A program made the translations under genes and the position numbers. Of a stretch of 64,000 nucleotides of DNA, positions 9,145-17,299 are shown one piece after another. A model generated the notes under the pieces. That model had not been told where the DNA came from, made no database searches, and saw nothing but the letters and a program-made list of their open reading frames with translations. The DNA is from an uncultured Phycisphaerales bacterium. GTDB lineage: Bacteria; Planctomycetota; Phycisphaerae; Sedimentisphaerales; Anaerobacaceae. The stretch spans positions 1-64,000 of the forward strand of contig CALEZT010000291.1 of the NCBI GenBank assembly GCA_937927975.1, written 5' to 3'. Within the stretch, counting starts at the first letter, position 1; each line of letters begins with the position of its first letter.

Positions 9145-10875
9145 ATGCAGACCCGCCCGTCGTCCGCAGCCAGTCCGGCTGCACCCCCAACCGCCAGAAC
9201 CGGCGCCCAGATCATCGTCGATTCGCTCCTTGAACATGGCGTGACCGCCGCGTTCGGGTACATCGGGGCGTCCGTACTTCCTTTATTTGACAGGCTTTAC
9301 GAATCGCCCATCCGGTTCATCGTGCCCTGCCATGAGCAGGGGGGCTGCCACATGGCCGACGCCTACGCCCGCGCCAGCGGCAAGGTCGGCGTCATGATCG
9401 CCACCAGCGGGCCCGGCGCCTGCAACCTCGTCACCGGCCTGGCCAACGCCATGATGGACTCGGTGCCCCTGGTCGCCATCACCGGCCAGGTCCGAACCGA
9501 CCTGATCGGCGACGACGCCTTCCAGGAGGCCCCGACGACCGGCATCACCCGATCCGTGACGAAGCACTGCTCGATCGTCATGGACATAAAGGATTTGGGC
9601 AAAACGATTTACGAAGCGTTTCACATCGCCTCGACCGGCCGGCCCGGCCCGGTCCTGGTCGATATTCCCTCGGATCTGGAGTTTCAGAAGTACGCCGGCA
9701 ATGGGGCCATCCGCGTGAATCTGCCGGGCTACCGAATCCCCAGGAATGGCCACGCCAGGCAGATCTCCGAGGCCGCGGAGGCGATCAACCGCTCCGAACG
9801 CCCGGTCGTTCTGGCCGGAGGCGGGATCATCAACGCCAACGCCACCGACGAGTTCAGGACCTTCATCGGCAAGGCCAATCTGCCTGTGACGATGACGCTC
9901 ATGGGCCTGGGCTGCTACGACCAGGGCCGGCCCGAGTCCCTGGACATGCTCGGCATGCACGGGGCCCCCTACGCCAATTTCGCGGTCCAGGAGTCGGATC
10001 TGCTGATCTCCGTGGGCGCCCGGTTCGACGACCGCGTCACCGGCAAGCTCTCGGCCTTCGCTCCCAAGGCCAAGGTTATCCACATCGACATCGACCCGGC
10101 CAATATCTCCAAGACCGTCCACGCGGACATCCCGATCGTAGGCGACGCCAAGGCCATCCTGACGGGGATGATCGAGCAAGTGGAGCACCGGGACCGCACG
10201 GCGTGGTTCGCCCGGATTGCGGAACTCAAGAGCCAGTGCGGCCTGACCTACGACCGAAACGCGGCGACGATCAAGCCGCAATACGTGGTCGAGGAACTGT
10301 CCCGGCGGTCAACGGAGAACACGATCGTCACCACCGGGGTGGGCCAGCATCAAATGTTCGCGGCCCAGTTCTATAAGTTCAGTCGCCCCAGGCAGTTAAT
10401 CAGTTCCGGCGGCCTGGGTACGATGGGTTTCGGCCTGCCTGCGGCGGTCGGCGTCCAGATCGCCCGGCCCGAAGCGACCGTCATCGACATCGACGGCGAC
10501 CACAGCTTCAATATGACCATGTCGGAGTTCAGCACCGCGGTCCAGAACGAGCTGCCGATCAAGGTCTGCGTCTTCAACAACGGCTACATGGGCATGATCC
10601 GCCAGTGGCAGGAGCTGTTCTACGCCAAGCGATACTTCTACAGCTACCTGCAGAACCCGGACTATGCGGCGTACGCCCGCGCGATGGGTGGGGCAGGCAT
10701 CACCGTCGAGTCGAAGGACCAGGTCGGTCCCGCCATCGATCGGATGCTGGCCGAGGACAAGCCCTGCCTGGTCGATTTCCACATCGATCCCGAAGAGTCC
10801 GTGTGGCCGATGGTCCCCTCGGGCAAGAGCCTCAACGAAATGGAGGGCCTGCGAATCCTGCAGAACGCCATGTGA
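9145..10875 (+). CDS. Acetolactate synthase large subunit-like ThDP enzyme (paralog 1)
   Basis: A ThDP-dependent enzyme of the acetohydroxyacid synthase family, 576 residues. It is clearly a paralog of the next gene, with the same length and long shared blocks such as HEQGGCHMADAYARASGK, TSGPGACNLVTGLA and STGRPGPVL. The catalytic Glu is present in HEQGG. Two active-site regions differ from the usual pattern. The GYxGG segment reads GYIGAS, while paralog 2 keeps GYTGG. The ThDP-magnesium motif reads GDHSFNMT where family members usually have GDG or GDA; that change is shared by both paralogs. AAAGGA precedes the start. Either it is a second synthase isozyme or it has drifted toward another pyruvate-type reaction; the sequence does not decide. 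Confidence 0.85.
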   Translation: MQTRPSSAASPAAPPTARTGAQIIVDSLLEHGVTAAFGYIGASVLPLFDRLYESPIRFIVPCHEQGGCHMADAYARASGKVGVMIATSGPGACNLVTGLANAMMDSVPLVAITGQVRTDLIGDDAFQEAPTTGITRSVTKHCSIVMDIKDLGKTIYEAFHIASTGRPGPVLVDIPSDLEFQKYAGNGAIRVNLPGYRIPRNGHARQISEAAEAINRSERPVVLAGGGIINANATDEFRTFIGKANLPVTMTLMGLGCYDQGRPESLDMLGMHGAPYANFAVQESDLLISVGARFDDRVTGKLSAFAPKAKVIHIDIDPANISKTVHADIPIVGDAKAILTGMIEQVEHRDRTAWFARIAELKSQCGLTYDRNAATIKPQYVVEELSRRSTENTIVTTGVGQHQMFAAQFYKFSRPRQLISSGGLGTMGFGLPAAVGVQIARPEATVIDIDGDHSFNMTMSEFSTAVQNELPIKVCVFNNGYMGMIRQWQELFYAKRYFYSYLQNPDYAAYARAMGGAGITVESKDQVGPAIDRMLAEDKPCLVDFHIDPEESVWPMVPSGKSLNEMEGLRILQNAM

Positions 10876-10894
10876 GCCGGCCGGCGAAGGGTCG

Positions 10895-10914
10895 CATGGG
10901 TCCTATAAGTCCCA
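10895..10914. repeat. Short ATGGGTCCTAT-type repeat
   Basis: In the 130-bp gap between the two synthase genes the sequence CATGGGTCCTATAAGTCCCA resembles the hairpin at 35216-35252. It could fold weakly in RNA. Confidence 0.45.
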
Positions 10915-11005
10915 TCCGTCCCATCGCCCGCCCGAGAACGATTGACAACAGCAACGCGGCCGCGATAAGATTCGTGACCCTCGATTGCTCAAGAAAGGAT
11001 AACCG

Positions 11006-12736
11006 ATGCCAGCGAAACCAGAAAGTCCGGCTCGCGCAGCCGAGGCTGTCACGATCAAGACCGGAGCCCAGATCCTCGTCGATACCCTCCTCGATCTCGG
11101 CGTCGACACCATGTTCGGCTACACGGGCGGGGTCGTCCTCCCCGTGTTCGACAAGCTTTTCGATTCGCCGATTCGATTCATCATCCCTCGCCACGAGCAG
11201 GGCGGCTGCCACATGGCCGACGCCTACGCTCGCGCCAGCGGCAAGACCGGCGTGATCCTGGCGACCAGCGGGCCCGGCGCCTGCAACCTCGTCACCGGCC
11301 TGGCCACCGCCATGATGGACTCGATCCCGATGGTCGCCCTCACCGGTCAGGTGCGGACCGACCTCATCGGCAACGATGCCTTCCAGGAGGCCGATACGAC
11401 GGGCATCACGAGGCCGGTGACGAAATACAACTCGATCGTGAAGAACGTCAAGGACCTGGAACGGACCGTGCGGGAGGCCTTTCACATCGCCTCGACCGGC
11501 CGGCCGGGCCCGGTCCTGATCGATTTGCCCGTGGACGTCTCGGTCGGCAAGCTGCCCTGCACCGGCAAGGCCGAGATGGACCTGCCCGGCTACAAGCTCC
11601 GTACGAAGGGCCACGCCCGGCAAGTCTCGATGGCGGCCGAGGCGATCAATCGGGCCGAGCGGCCCGTCCTCTACGTCGGCGGGGGCGTCATCATCGCCAA
11701 CGCCGCCGAGGAGCTTCGCGTGCTGGCCGAGAAGGCGCATGTGCCCGTGACGATGACGTTGATGGGCCTGGGCAGCTACGACCAGGGCAAGGCCGAGTCG
11801 CTCGACATGCTCGGGATGCACGGTTCGGCGTACGCGAATTTCGCCGTCCAGGAATCCGATCTGCTCATCGCCGTCGGGGCCCGGTTCGACGACCGTGTCA
11901 CCGGCAAGCTGGCGACGTTCGCGCCGAACGCCAAGATCATCCACATCGATATCGACCCGTCGAGCATCTCGAAGAATGTTCACGTCGATATCCCGGTCGT
12001 CGGTGACGCCAAGCACATCTTGGTCGAGCTGACCAAGGAGGTCGAGCATCGGGACCGGACGGAGTGGTTCGAGAAGATCGCCCAGTGGAAGAAGAAGTAT
12101 CCGTTCCGGTACGATCAGAACGCCGGCATGATCAAGCCGCAGTACGTGATCGAAGAGGTCTGGCGACAGACAAAGGGCGACGCGGTCGTCGCGACCGGAG
12201 TCGGGCAACACCAGATGTGGTCGGCACAGTTCTACAAATTCTCGAAACCCCGGCAGTTCATCACCTCCGGCGGCCTGGGTACGATGGGTTTCGGTCTGCC
12301 CGCCGCCATCGGGGCGCAGATCGCCCGGCCGGGCGAGACCGTCATCGACTTCGACGGCGACCACAGCTTCAATATGACCATGACCGAGCTGGCCACCGCC
12401 GTGCAGTACGAGCTGCCGGTTAAGGTCTGCATCCTGAACAACGGCTTCATGGGCATGGTCCGCCAGTGGCAGGAACTCTTCTACGGCCGCCGCTACGCGT
12501 GCAGCTACCTGAAGAACCCCGACTACGCCGGCGTCGCCCGCGCGCTCGGGGCCGTGGGGATTACCGTCGACAAGCGAGAGGACGTGCCCAAGGCCGTTAC
12601 GCAAATGCTCGCCGAGAAGCAGCCGTGTGTCGTCGATTTCCGCGTCGAGGCCGAAGAAAATGTCTGGCCCATGGTCCCTTCCGGCAAGAGCCTCAACGAA
12701 ATGGACGGCCTGGACATCCTGGAACGACTTATCTGA
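11006..12736 (+). CDS. ilvB: Acetolactate synthase large subunit (paralog 2)
   Basis: Catalytic subunit of acetohydroxyacid synthase: joins pyruvate with pyruvate or 2-oxobutyrate, the first common step of valine, leucine and isoleucine synthesis in the cytoplasm. It has 576 residues. It keeps GYTGGVVLPVFD, the catalytic Glu in HEQGG, TSGPGACNLVTG, the central FAD/NAD-fold domain (VGARFDDRVTG, FDDR being family-typical) and the C-terminal ThDP domain ending in NNGFMGMVRQWQELFY. The ThDP motif is GDH rather than GDG/GDA, as in paralog 1. AAAGGAT lies 5 nt before the ATG. The regulatory subunit ilvN follows after 30 bp, so this copy is the better candidate for the biosynthetic enzyme. ilvC is not adjacent. 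Confidence 0.93.
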   Translation: MPAKPESPARAAEAVTIKTGAQILVDTLLDLGVDTMFGYTGGVVLPVFDKLFDSPIRFIIPRHEQGGCHMADAYARASGKTGVILATSGPGACNLVTGLATAMMDSIPMVALTGQVRTDLIGNDAFQEADTTGITRPVTKYNSIVKNVKDLERTVREAFHIASTGRPGPVLIDLPVDVSVGKLPCTGKAEMDLPGYKLRTKGHARQVSMAAEAINRAERPVLYVGGGVIIANAAEELRVLAEKAHVPVTMTLMGLGSYDQGKAESLDMLGMHGSAYANFAVQESDLLIAVGARFDDRVTGKLATFAPNAKIIHIDIDPSSISKNVHVDIPVVGDAKHILVELTKEVEHRDRTEWFEKIAQWKKKYPFRYDQNAGMIKPQYVIEEVWRQTKGDAVVATGVGQHQMWSAQFYKFSKPRQFITSGGLGTMGFGLPAAIGAQIARPGETVIDFDGDHSFNMTMTELATAVQYELPVKVCILNNGFMGMVRQWQELFYGRRYACSYLKNPDYAGVARALGAVGITVDKREDVPKAVTQMLAEKQPCVVDFRVEAEENVWPMVPSGKSLNEMDGLDILERLI

Positions 12737-12766
12737 TTGGATTGCATAGAAAGCGGGGTCTCCCAT

Positions 12767-13255
12767 ATGAAGCATATTATCAGTGCCTTGGTCGAGAATA
12801 AGCCGGGCGTTCTGGCCCACGTCGCGGGGATGTTCGCCGCCCGCGGCTTCAACATCGATTCGCTGGTCGTCGGTCGGACCGAGGACCCCAAGCTCAGCCG
12901 CATGACCATCGTCGTCATCGGCGACGACCGCATCGTCGAGCAGGTCCGCAAGCAGCTCGCCCGCATCGTCCCGGTCGTCAAGGTCCAGGACTTCGTCGAC
13001 AAGCCCGTCGTCGCCCGCGACCTCATGCTCGTCACGATCGCGGTCCCGCCGGAGAAGAGGCCCGAGGTCTCCACCCTGGTCGACATGTTCCGCGGCCACG
13101 TCGTGGACATCAGTCCCAGGACCCTCATGGTCGAGGTCAGCGGACCCGAGACGAAGATGGAGGCCTTCCTCGACGTCTGCAAGCCCTACGGCATCAAGAG
13201 CGTCGCCCGCACCGGCACGATCGCCATGCCCCGCCAGGGCAGCGGAGAAGACTGA
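12767..13255 (+). CDS. ilvN: Acetolactate synthase small (regulatory) subunit
   Basis: Regulatory subunit of acetohydroxyacid synthase, 162 residues, the usual length. The N-terminal ACT domain is clear (HIISALVENKPGVLAHVAGM, then FNIDSLVVG), followed by the second small-subunit domain (RDLMLVTIAVPP). ACT domains of this family bind valine and mediate end-product inhibition. The start at 12767 is chosen over the longer frame from 12737 because the protein then begins directly at the conserved ACT strand. It lies 30 bp after ilvB and is followed by a strong terminator at 13340-13370. Confidence 0.95.
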   Translation: MKHIISALVENKPGVLAHVAGMFAARGFNIDSLVVGRTEDPKLSRMTIVVIGDDRIVEQVRKQLARIVPVVKVQDFVDKPVVARDLMLVTIAVPPEKRPEVSTLVDMFRGHVVDISPRTLMVEVSGPETKMEAFLDVCKPYGIKSVARTGTIAMPRQGSGED

Positions 13256-13339
13256 CCGCCGTGACCCGTCGCTCGTGACTCGTGACCCGAGGACGGAAGA
13301 CGGAGGTCGCCTCGCCGGCAAACAGACTGGATCAAGTGC

Positions 13340-13370
13340 CCTGGCTACGCTTCGGCGTAGCCAGGTTCTT
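13340..13370 (+). terminator. Intrinsic terminator with UUCG tetraloop after ilvN
   Basis: A perfect 11-bp stem (CCTGGCTACGC / GCGTAGCCAGG) closes a TTCG loop, and TTCTTTT follows. It ends the ilv transcription unit 85 bp after the ilvN stop. Confidence 0.88.
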
Positions 13371-13431
13371 TTCCACCTGGGGAAATGGAGGATCGGATAC
13401 GGATTCGGATCACTTCGTGCACGGATCTTGT

Positions 13432-13467
13432 CATCCTGAACGCAGCGCAGCGAAGTGAAGGATCTGG
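13432..13467. repeat. GTCATCCTGAACGCAGCG-type intergenic repeat
   Basis: The stretch around CATCCTGAACGCAGCGCAGC and GAAGTGAAGGATCTGG resembles a short repeat found between genes in many unrelated bacteria. From memory of the motif only; no search could be run. Confidence 0.5.
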
Positions 13468-13477
13468 CTCGGATATC

Positions 13478-13738
13478 GGGACACCATACCCATTTCGGGG
13501 TTCTGGTTGACTGCGACGATGGAGGGAGGTACGCTTGAGGCATGGCGCGACTGGCGAGAGTTGTGGTTTCGGGGGTTCCGCACCACGTCATGCAATGCGG
13601 CGTGGTCACGAGCGAACGGGCCGACCGCTCGGCGAGCCGGCCTTTCTCGACCGGGTTGAGGACATCCTCGGGCGAATCCTCCGTCCCGCCAAACCCGGCC
13701 GTAAGCCCAATCGGCAGGAGCAATAGGTATGGTGTCCC
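13478..13738. mobile_element. Transposase relic bounded by 13-bp inverted repeats
   Basis: GGGACACCATACC at 13478-13490 and its exact reverse complement at 13726-13738 bracket the broken REP-type transposase. The whole unit is 261 bp. This looks like a shortened, non-autonomous derivative of an IS200/REP-associated element. The right repeat overlaps the last base of the transposase remnant. Confidence 0.7.
13542..13726 (+). pseudogene. Remnant of REP-associated tyrosine transposase (IS200-like)
   Basis: The first 20 residues, MARLARVVVSGVPHHVMQCG, match the N-terminal start of REP-associated tyrosine transposases, including the HH area of the HUH active site. From about 13610 a different frame encodes the family's C-terminal end: ERTGRPLGEPAFLDRV, then ILGRILRPAKPGRKPN and a stop at 13726. 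About 150 internal residues are missing and the frames are shifted, so the gene was destroyed by an internal deletion of roughly 450 bp with a frameshift at the junction near 13600-13608. It cannot encode an active enzyme. Inverted repeats of 13 bp flank it. Confidence 0.85.
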
Positions 13739-14073
13739 CCCGATTTCGGGTGATGCCGAATAGATGTTTGGGATTCTCGCGAAAGAATCCCGCGACCGTC
13801 TTGACAACGGCTTGCTCACAGACTACACCGACGACGAACGACAAACGAGTTGGAGCCCAAAACGAGTTGTTCGAATGGGAAAGGCCGGCGTGAGTGGGAT
13901 GGACGCAGGAGTTCGAGAGCCCAGAGGAGGACCGGATGGAGAAAGGCAGACCCCGGGTATTGTGGTATCAGAATGTCGTCGCGATCACCATTAAAGCGTA
14001 AACGAAGGGCCGACCGCGGAGTCTCGAGTATGCAGAACCGGATAGGCGAATTCATGGAGAGGAGACCTGTGAC
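13739..14073. other. Gap between transposase relic and unknown gene
   Basis: No intact gene. TTGACA at 13801-13806 with TACACC 17 nt later is a possible promoter. A frame from about 13840 reads GAQNELFEWERPA, a stop, then VGWTQEFESPEEDRMEKG and further residues to a stop at 13998; it looks like a worn coding remnant but is not recognised. Base composition falls toward the AT-richer gene that follows. Confidence 0.35.
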
Positions 14074-16266
14074 ATGATAGACATAGACATTGTCGCTGAT
14101 CTGGACGTAAGCAAGGCAATCCTGAGCGAAATCCTCGTTGTCAGCGAGAACAGGAAGATGCTCGAAGAATCTGGACTTGGATCCGAAGATATATGGTTCT
14201 TGTACCCTATCGCCGGCGGACTGGGAGGCATCCGAGGCGTCGTCTTCAATAATCGAGGTATCTACACCTTGTCGATGGTACGAACCATTTTCCGAGGTAT
14301 AACGATCAAGTATCTAAAGCAGTTGACTCACAGAGAGACAGCATACGTTAGATGTGCGTTTGATTCGAGAAAATGGACATTTTCTTGCTTCGTGATTGAA
14401 TTAGGCGAAGGTGGAAAAGAACCGCGCATACGGCTCACCTTCAAAGCAAAGGGCAAAGACGGAGAGTCGTCAGGTGATGACATATGCAAGTACTCAAAGC
14501 AGCAGATCACCACCCTTGCCGACCTGCTTTCGATGCTCCGCGGGAGCAGAAATGATCCCGCAGTGCGAGACAATGATAGTGAGGTGTTTTCGAAAATCTT
14601 GGGTATTATCAGCACGATAGGGACTGTTCCGGGAGATTCTGGCGATCTCGGTATCCTCTACAGTGCGATGGGCGAGGCCTTCTTGAATGTCTTGACAAAC
14701 GGGGAAAGGCATGTTGTATGGGACTCCTTCACCATCAAGATGGACCATGCGCTCTGTGAAGTCGTGAGAAGGCTCTTCGAAGTCTTCCAAAAGGCCGTCG
14801 AATCGCGAGGGACTAGTAAGCAGATGGAGCATGCGATCGATGGCCTTTTCTGGCTTATGGATGTCGTAGAGGCAAGACAAATACTATGGTTGACTCTGTG
14901 CAAGGGTTGCGCGGGGATAGCATCAGGCCCCATATCTGCTGATAACATATGTGGAAGGCTAAAGGACTGTTGGGAGGCGGCGATTGACCAAAAATCGCAG
15001 GGTAAGTGTTTGTCACTAGGAAAGATCCTCGACCCCGGACAGATTGGAAAGGATCTCGGTACTATGAGAAGCGGCAACCTGCCGACCAAAGGCTTCTACG
15101 CTACCCAAGCGTGGGCAGCAATAGCCAAAGAGCTTAACATTGTACTTGGTATGCTTCCGAAAGCAGTAATGTGCGACGGAACCCCAAAAGACAAATCCGC
15201 AACCGCTCCCAGCTCAGAAGGCTCCAATACAAATGGCGACCCGGCATTGCTTGCGGAATATCACTCAATCTTTGGGAGAGCATTGAATCTGGTCGAGGCT
15301 GCAATCATCGATGCCTGGCACCAAACGGTTGAGAAGCAGGAGAACATCGACATAGACCCGTCTGCTACGGTTGGAAAGAAGAGGATCTATACATACCCAT
15401 GCATTCCCGAGACCAAACTCAGAAATGCGATATCATCTTACGGTTCGTCGCATGATGATTCCCTGATCATCGGCTTGCTGGACGAGACAGTGTGGGGGTC
15501 AGCCAAAGAAGGTGTTCTCTTCACATCTACAGGTGTCTATTGGAGCACGGGGTTTGGGCATGGCAGTATTCGTTACGCAGAACTCCCGACACAGACTCTC
15601 TCCTGTGAGTCAGGCTTGGTCAAGAAGCATATCATTCTCAACCAAGGACAGCGCATAGAAATGGTAAATCTTAGGAACAAGGAATCGCTTGAAGCCATCT
15701 ATCGCTTTCTTCTTATAGCGGCAAATTGCTGCGGACCGGAAGCGGACAAAGTTATTGCGAGTCGCATCTCAGGGAACGCAGACATACAGGTTGATACGAT
15801 ATCACTCCGTAGGTATGAGTCAGTCTACGGAAGACGTCTGTCACATATGGAAGCAACAACAATTGACTTGTGGCACAGAGTGATAGGAGACATGGACCCA
15901 ACGTGCAACATTTACACGTATCCGGATATCCCTCAAAGGAGGCTGGCCAATGCCACGTCGTCGTACGCTCGCCTGCAAGCCGACACTTTGATCATCGGCT
16001 TGCTGGACGAGACAGTGTGGGGGTCTGGAAAGCTGGGAGTGCTATTTACTTCTACCGAAGTGCAGTGGAAGATTGATGGTGCGTGTGGATCAGGGTCTGT
16101 CCTTTACGGATGCCTTCTACCCTCACAGATTTACCTCAGACGCGAAGGTAACTCGTTGGTCGTTCTTGGTTGCGGAGAACAGCTAAAGCTGCATTGTAGG
16201 AAGAAGCTGTCCGTTGCTCTCTATGATTTTCTTTCCACGGCGGCAAGATGGCATAGGTTAGGCTGA
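14074..16266 (+). CDS. Unknown 730-residue protein with duplicated PH-like domains
   Basis: Not recognised as a named family. Two C-terminal units repeat: residues about 392-565 and 580-730. Each starts with a helical segment (IFGRALNLVEAAIIDAWH; VYGRRLSHMEATTIDLWH), then IYTYPxIP, then a beta-rich stretch with LIIGLLDETVWGS and GVLFTSTxVxW. The N-terminus (about 25-130) has a related pattern, GGIRGVVFNNRGIYTLSM, so three copies are possible. The pattern of short strands with a glycine-containing FTxxGxYW turn resembles bacterial PH-like domains; that is inference. The middle (180-330) is helical. GGAGAGGAG precedes the ATG. There is no signal peptide or membrane helix. The gene is visibly AT-richer than its neighbours and sits beside a transposase relic, suggesting acquisition by transfer. 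Confidence 0.75.
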   Translation: MIDIDIVADLDVSKAILSEILVVSENRKMLEESGLGSEDIWFLYPIAGGLGGIRGVVFNNRGIYTLSMVRTIFRGITIKYLKQLTHRETAYVRCAFDSRKWTFSCFVIELGEGGKEPRIRLTFKAKGKDGESSGDDICKYSKQQITTLADLLSMLRGSRNDPAVRDNDSEVFSKILGIISTIGTVPGDSGDLGILYSAMGEAFLNVLTNGERHVVWDSFTIKMDHALCEVVRRLFEVFQKAVESRGTSKQMEHAIDGLFWLMDVVEARQILWLTLCKGCAGIASGPISADNICGRLKDCWEAAIDQKSQGKCLSLGKILDPGQIGKDLGTMRSGNLPTKGFYATQAWAAIAKELNIVLGMLPKAVMCDGTPKDKSATAPSSEGSNTNGDPALLAEYHSIFGRALNLVEAAIIDAWHQTVEKQENIDIDPSATVGKKRIYTYPCIPETKLRNAISSYGSSHDDSLIIGLLDETVWGSAKEGVLFTSTGVYWSTGFGHGSIRYAELPTQTLSCESGLVKKHIILNQGQRIEMVNLRNKESLEAIYRFLLIAANCCGPEADKVIASRISGNADIQVDTISLRRYESVYGRRLSHMEATTIDLWHRVIGDMDPTCNIYTYPDIPQRRLANATSSYARLQADTLIIGLLDETVWGSGKLGVLFTSTEVQWKIDGACGSGSVLYGCLLPSQIYLRREGNSLVVLGCGEQLKLHCRKKLSVALYDFLSTAARWHRLG
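15464..15500 (+). repeat. Exact 37-bp internal repeat, copy 1
   Basis: Identical to 15989-16025 in the same gene, 525 bp (175 codons) apart and in the same frame. It encodes LIIGLLDETVWGS. The flanking sequence is much less alike. Confidence 0.95.
15989..16025 (+). repeat. Exact 37-bp internal repeat, copy 2
   Basis: Second copy of the 37-bp segment at 15464-15500, within the last domain of the unknown protein. Confidence 0.95.
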
Positions 16267-16367
16267 CTGTACCTGCGGTTTCGGGAGAAGGAACTAAAGG
16301 GGTGTGGTCCGAATGCCACTAGGATAGCTCATAAGATCTGCCTCGTCAGAAGAATTTGTGCAGGCGA

Positions 16368-16399
16368 ATTAAAGGTGTCAGGTACTTTTTATAAGTACC
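16368..16399 (+). repeat. AAAGGTGTCAGGTACTTTTT motif with hairpin
   Basis: A 23-bp segment starting ATTAAAGGTGTC recurs at 49331-49353 with one mismatch. Here GGTACTT and AAGTACC form a perfect 7-bp stem around TTTAT, 114 bp after the unknown gene's stop, where it could end transcription. Confidence 0.6.
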
Positions 16400-16769
16400 G
16401 TTCCATAAATGCTTTCAGACAAAGGGCTTGGGAATTTCGGACTCGGTAGAGCCGAGGGACAGTTTCTATCTATTTAGGGGCGCGCAGTGCCCCTCTGGGG
16501 CGAGGGCGGACCTGCCGGAGAAGGCTTGCGCTTTAATGCGATAAACTCCCGCCGCCCCGCCATACGGCAACACTCCACACCAGGGCGGCGGATTCCGGAT
16601 CAGTCCGTTCCTTCCTCTGTCCATCCACAGAGACCGGCACACACCGGCCGTGCCTGCGGCGGTGCATCCGAGAGAGTGCCGGCTCATTCGGCTCTTCCGT
16701 TCCCCGCCGGCATGCTCCAAGCGAGAAACGCACTCCGGGACGGCTCTGCGAGGCCGGGACGGGCTCGCG

Positions 16770-16796
16770 ACGCAAGGGCGGGACGCCCTCGCCACG
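16770..16796 (-). repeat. Degraded relative of the palindromic element
   Basis: On the minus strand it reads GAGGGCGTCCCGCCCT, which is one arm of the 51-bp element at 2551-2601 and 58832-58882. The second arm is different here. Confidence 0.55.
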
Positions 16797-16967
16797 GGGC
16801 GGAGAAATGTACGCTATTTTGGATTACTATGCAACATACATGAGCCATAGGGCGTCTATGATACAGGTACGGCTGCCGGTACGCCGTGACGGTGTGATTT
16901 CACCCCTTCGACACCGAGGTCACAGAGACAGATGGACGAGGGGTGGTATGCCTGAAATCCGTGATCT

Positions 16968-17054
16968 GTGCAAAACGAAGCCAATTGGCGGGAGTGCCAA
17001 GTTTGAAGTGTCAAGTAGGACGGATTTTGCGAAACGAAGCCAATTCGCCGGCGG
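16968..17054 (+). repeat. Two tandem AAACGAAGCCAATT units
   Basis: Units at 16968-16990 and 17027-17054 share TGCRAAACGAAGCCAATT followed by a GGCGGGAG-like end, with a spacing of about 60 bp. Not coding. Confidence 0.65.
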
Positions 17055-17299
17055 GAGGAAGCCTCGAAACGGCCGATTGGGTTCGTTTGTGCGACCATTG
17101 CCCCATCTCCAAGTACGCAGAAGCCGAATGAGCCGGAAATGTATGGCGGCCCCCCGATTTGCCGCAGGAACGGGCGATTTCCTCGTCAAATCCGGGGTTC
17201 TGCGACAAATTTTCGACCCGGCCGATGATTTCCCTGCGTAAGGCTGATTCTCTTGGGTACAATAGTTCAGTTTACGCTTTGTTGGGGATACCCTAGGTT

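Larger units (their letters stand above)
16267..17299. other. 1-kb repeat-rich gap before dxs
   Basis: No credible gene in either strand. In order it holds: the motif ATTAAAGGTGTCAGGTAC with a small hairpin (16368-16399); a GC-rich stretch with a degraded relative of the palindromic element (16770-16796); a segment ACCGAGGTCACAGAGAC near 16914 related to the repeats at 47327-47455; and two tandem units with the core AAACGAAGCCAATT (16968-17054). A TACAAT at 17258-17263 may be the minus-10 box for dxs, though no good minus-35 box is visible. Confidence 0.6.

Noticed and set aside
10832..13819. Very long open frame on the minus strand opposite the ilv genes
   Set aside because: It mirrors the third-codon GC bias of the plus-strand synthase genes, has no family features, and would overlap three solid genes.
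16968..17054. The tandem AAACGAAGCCAATT units as a CRISPR-like array
   Set aside because: Only two units are present and they differ at their ends; no cas genes are nearby.
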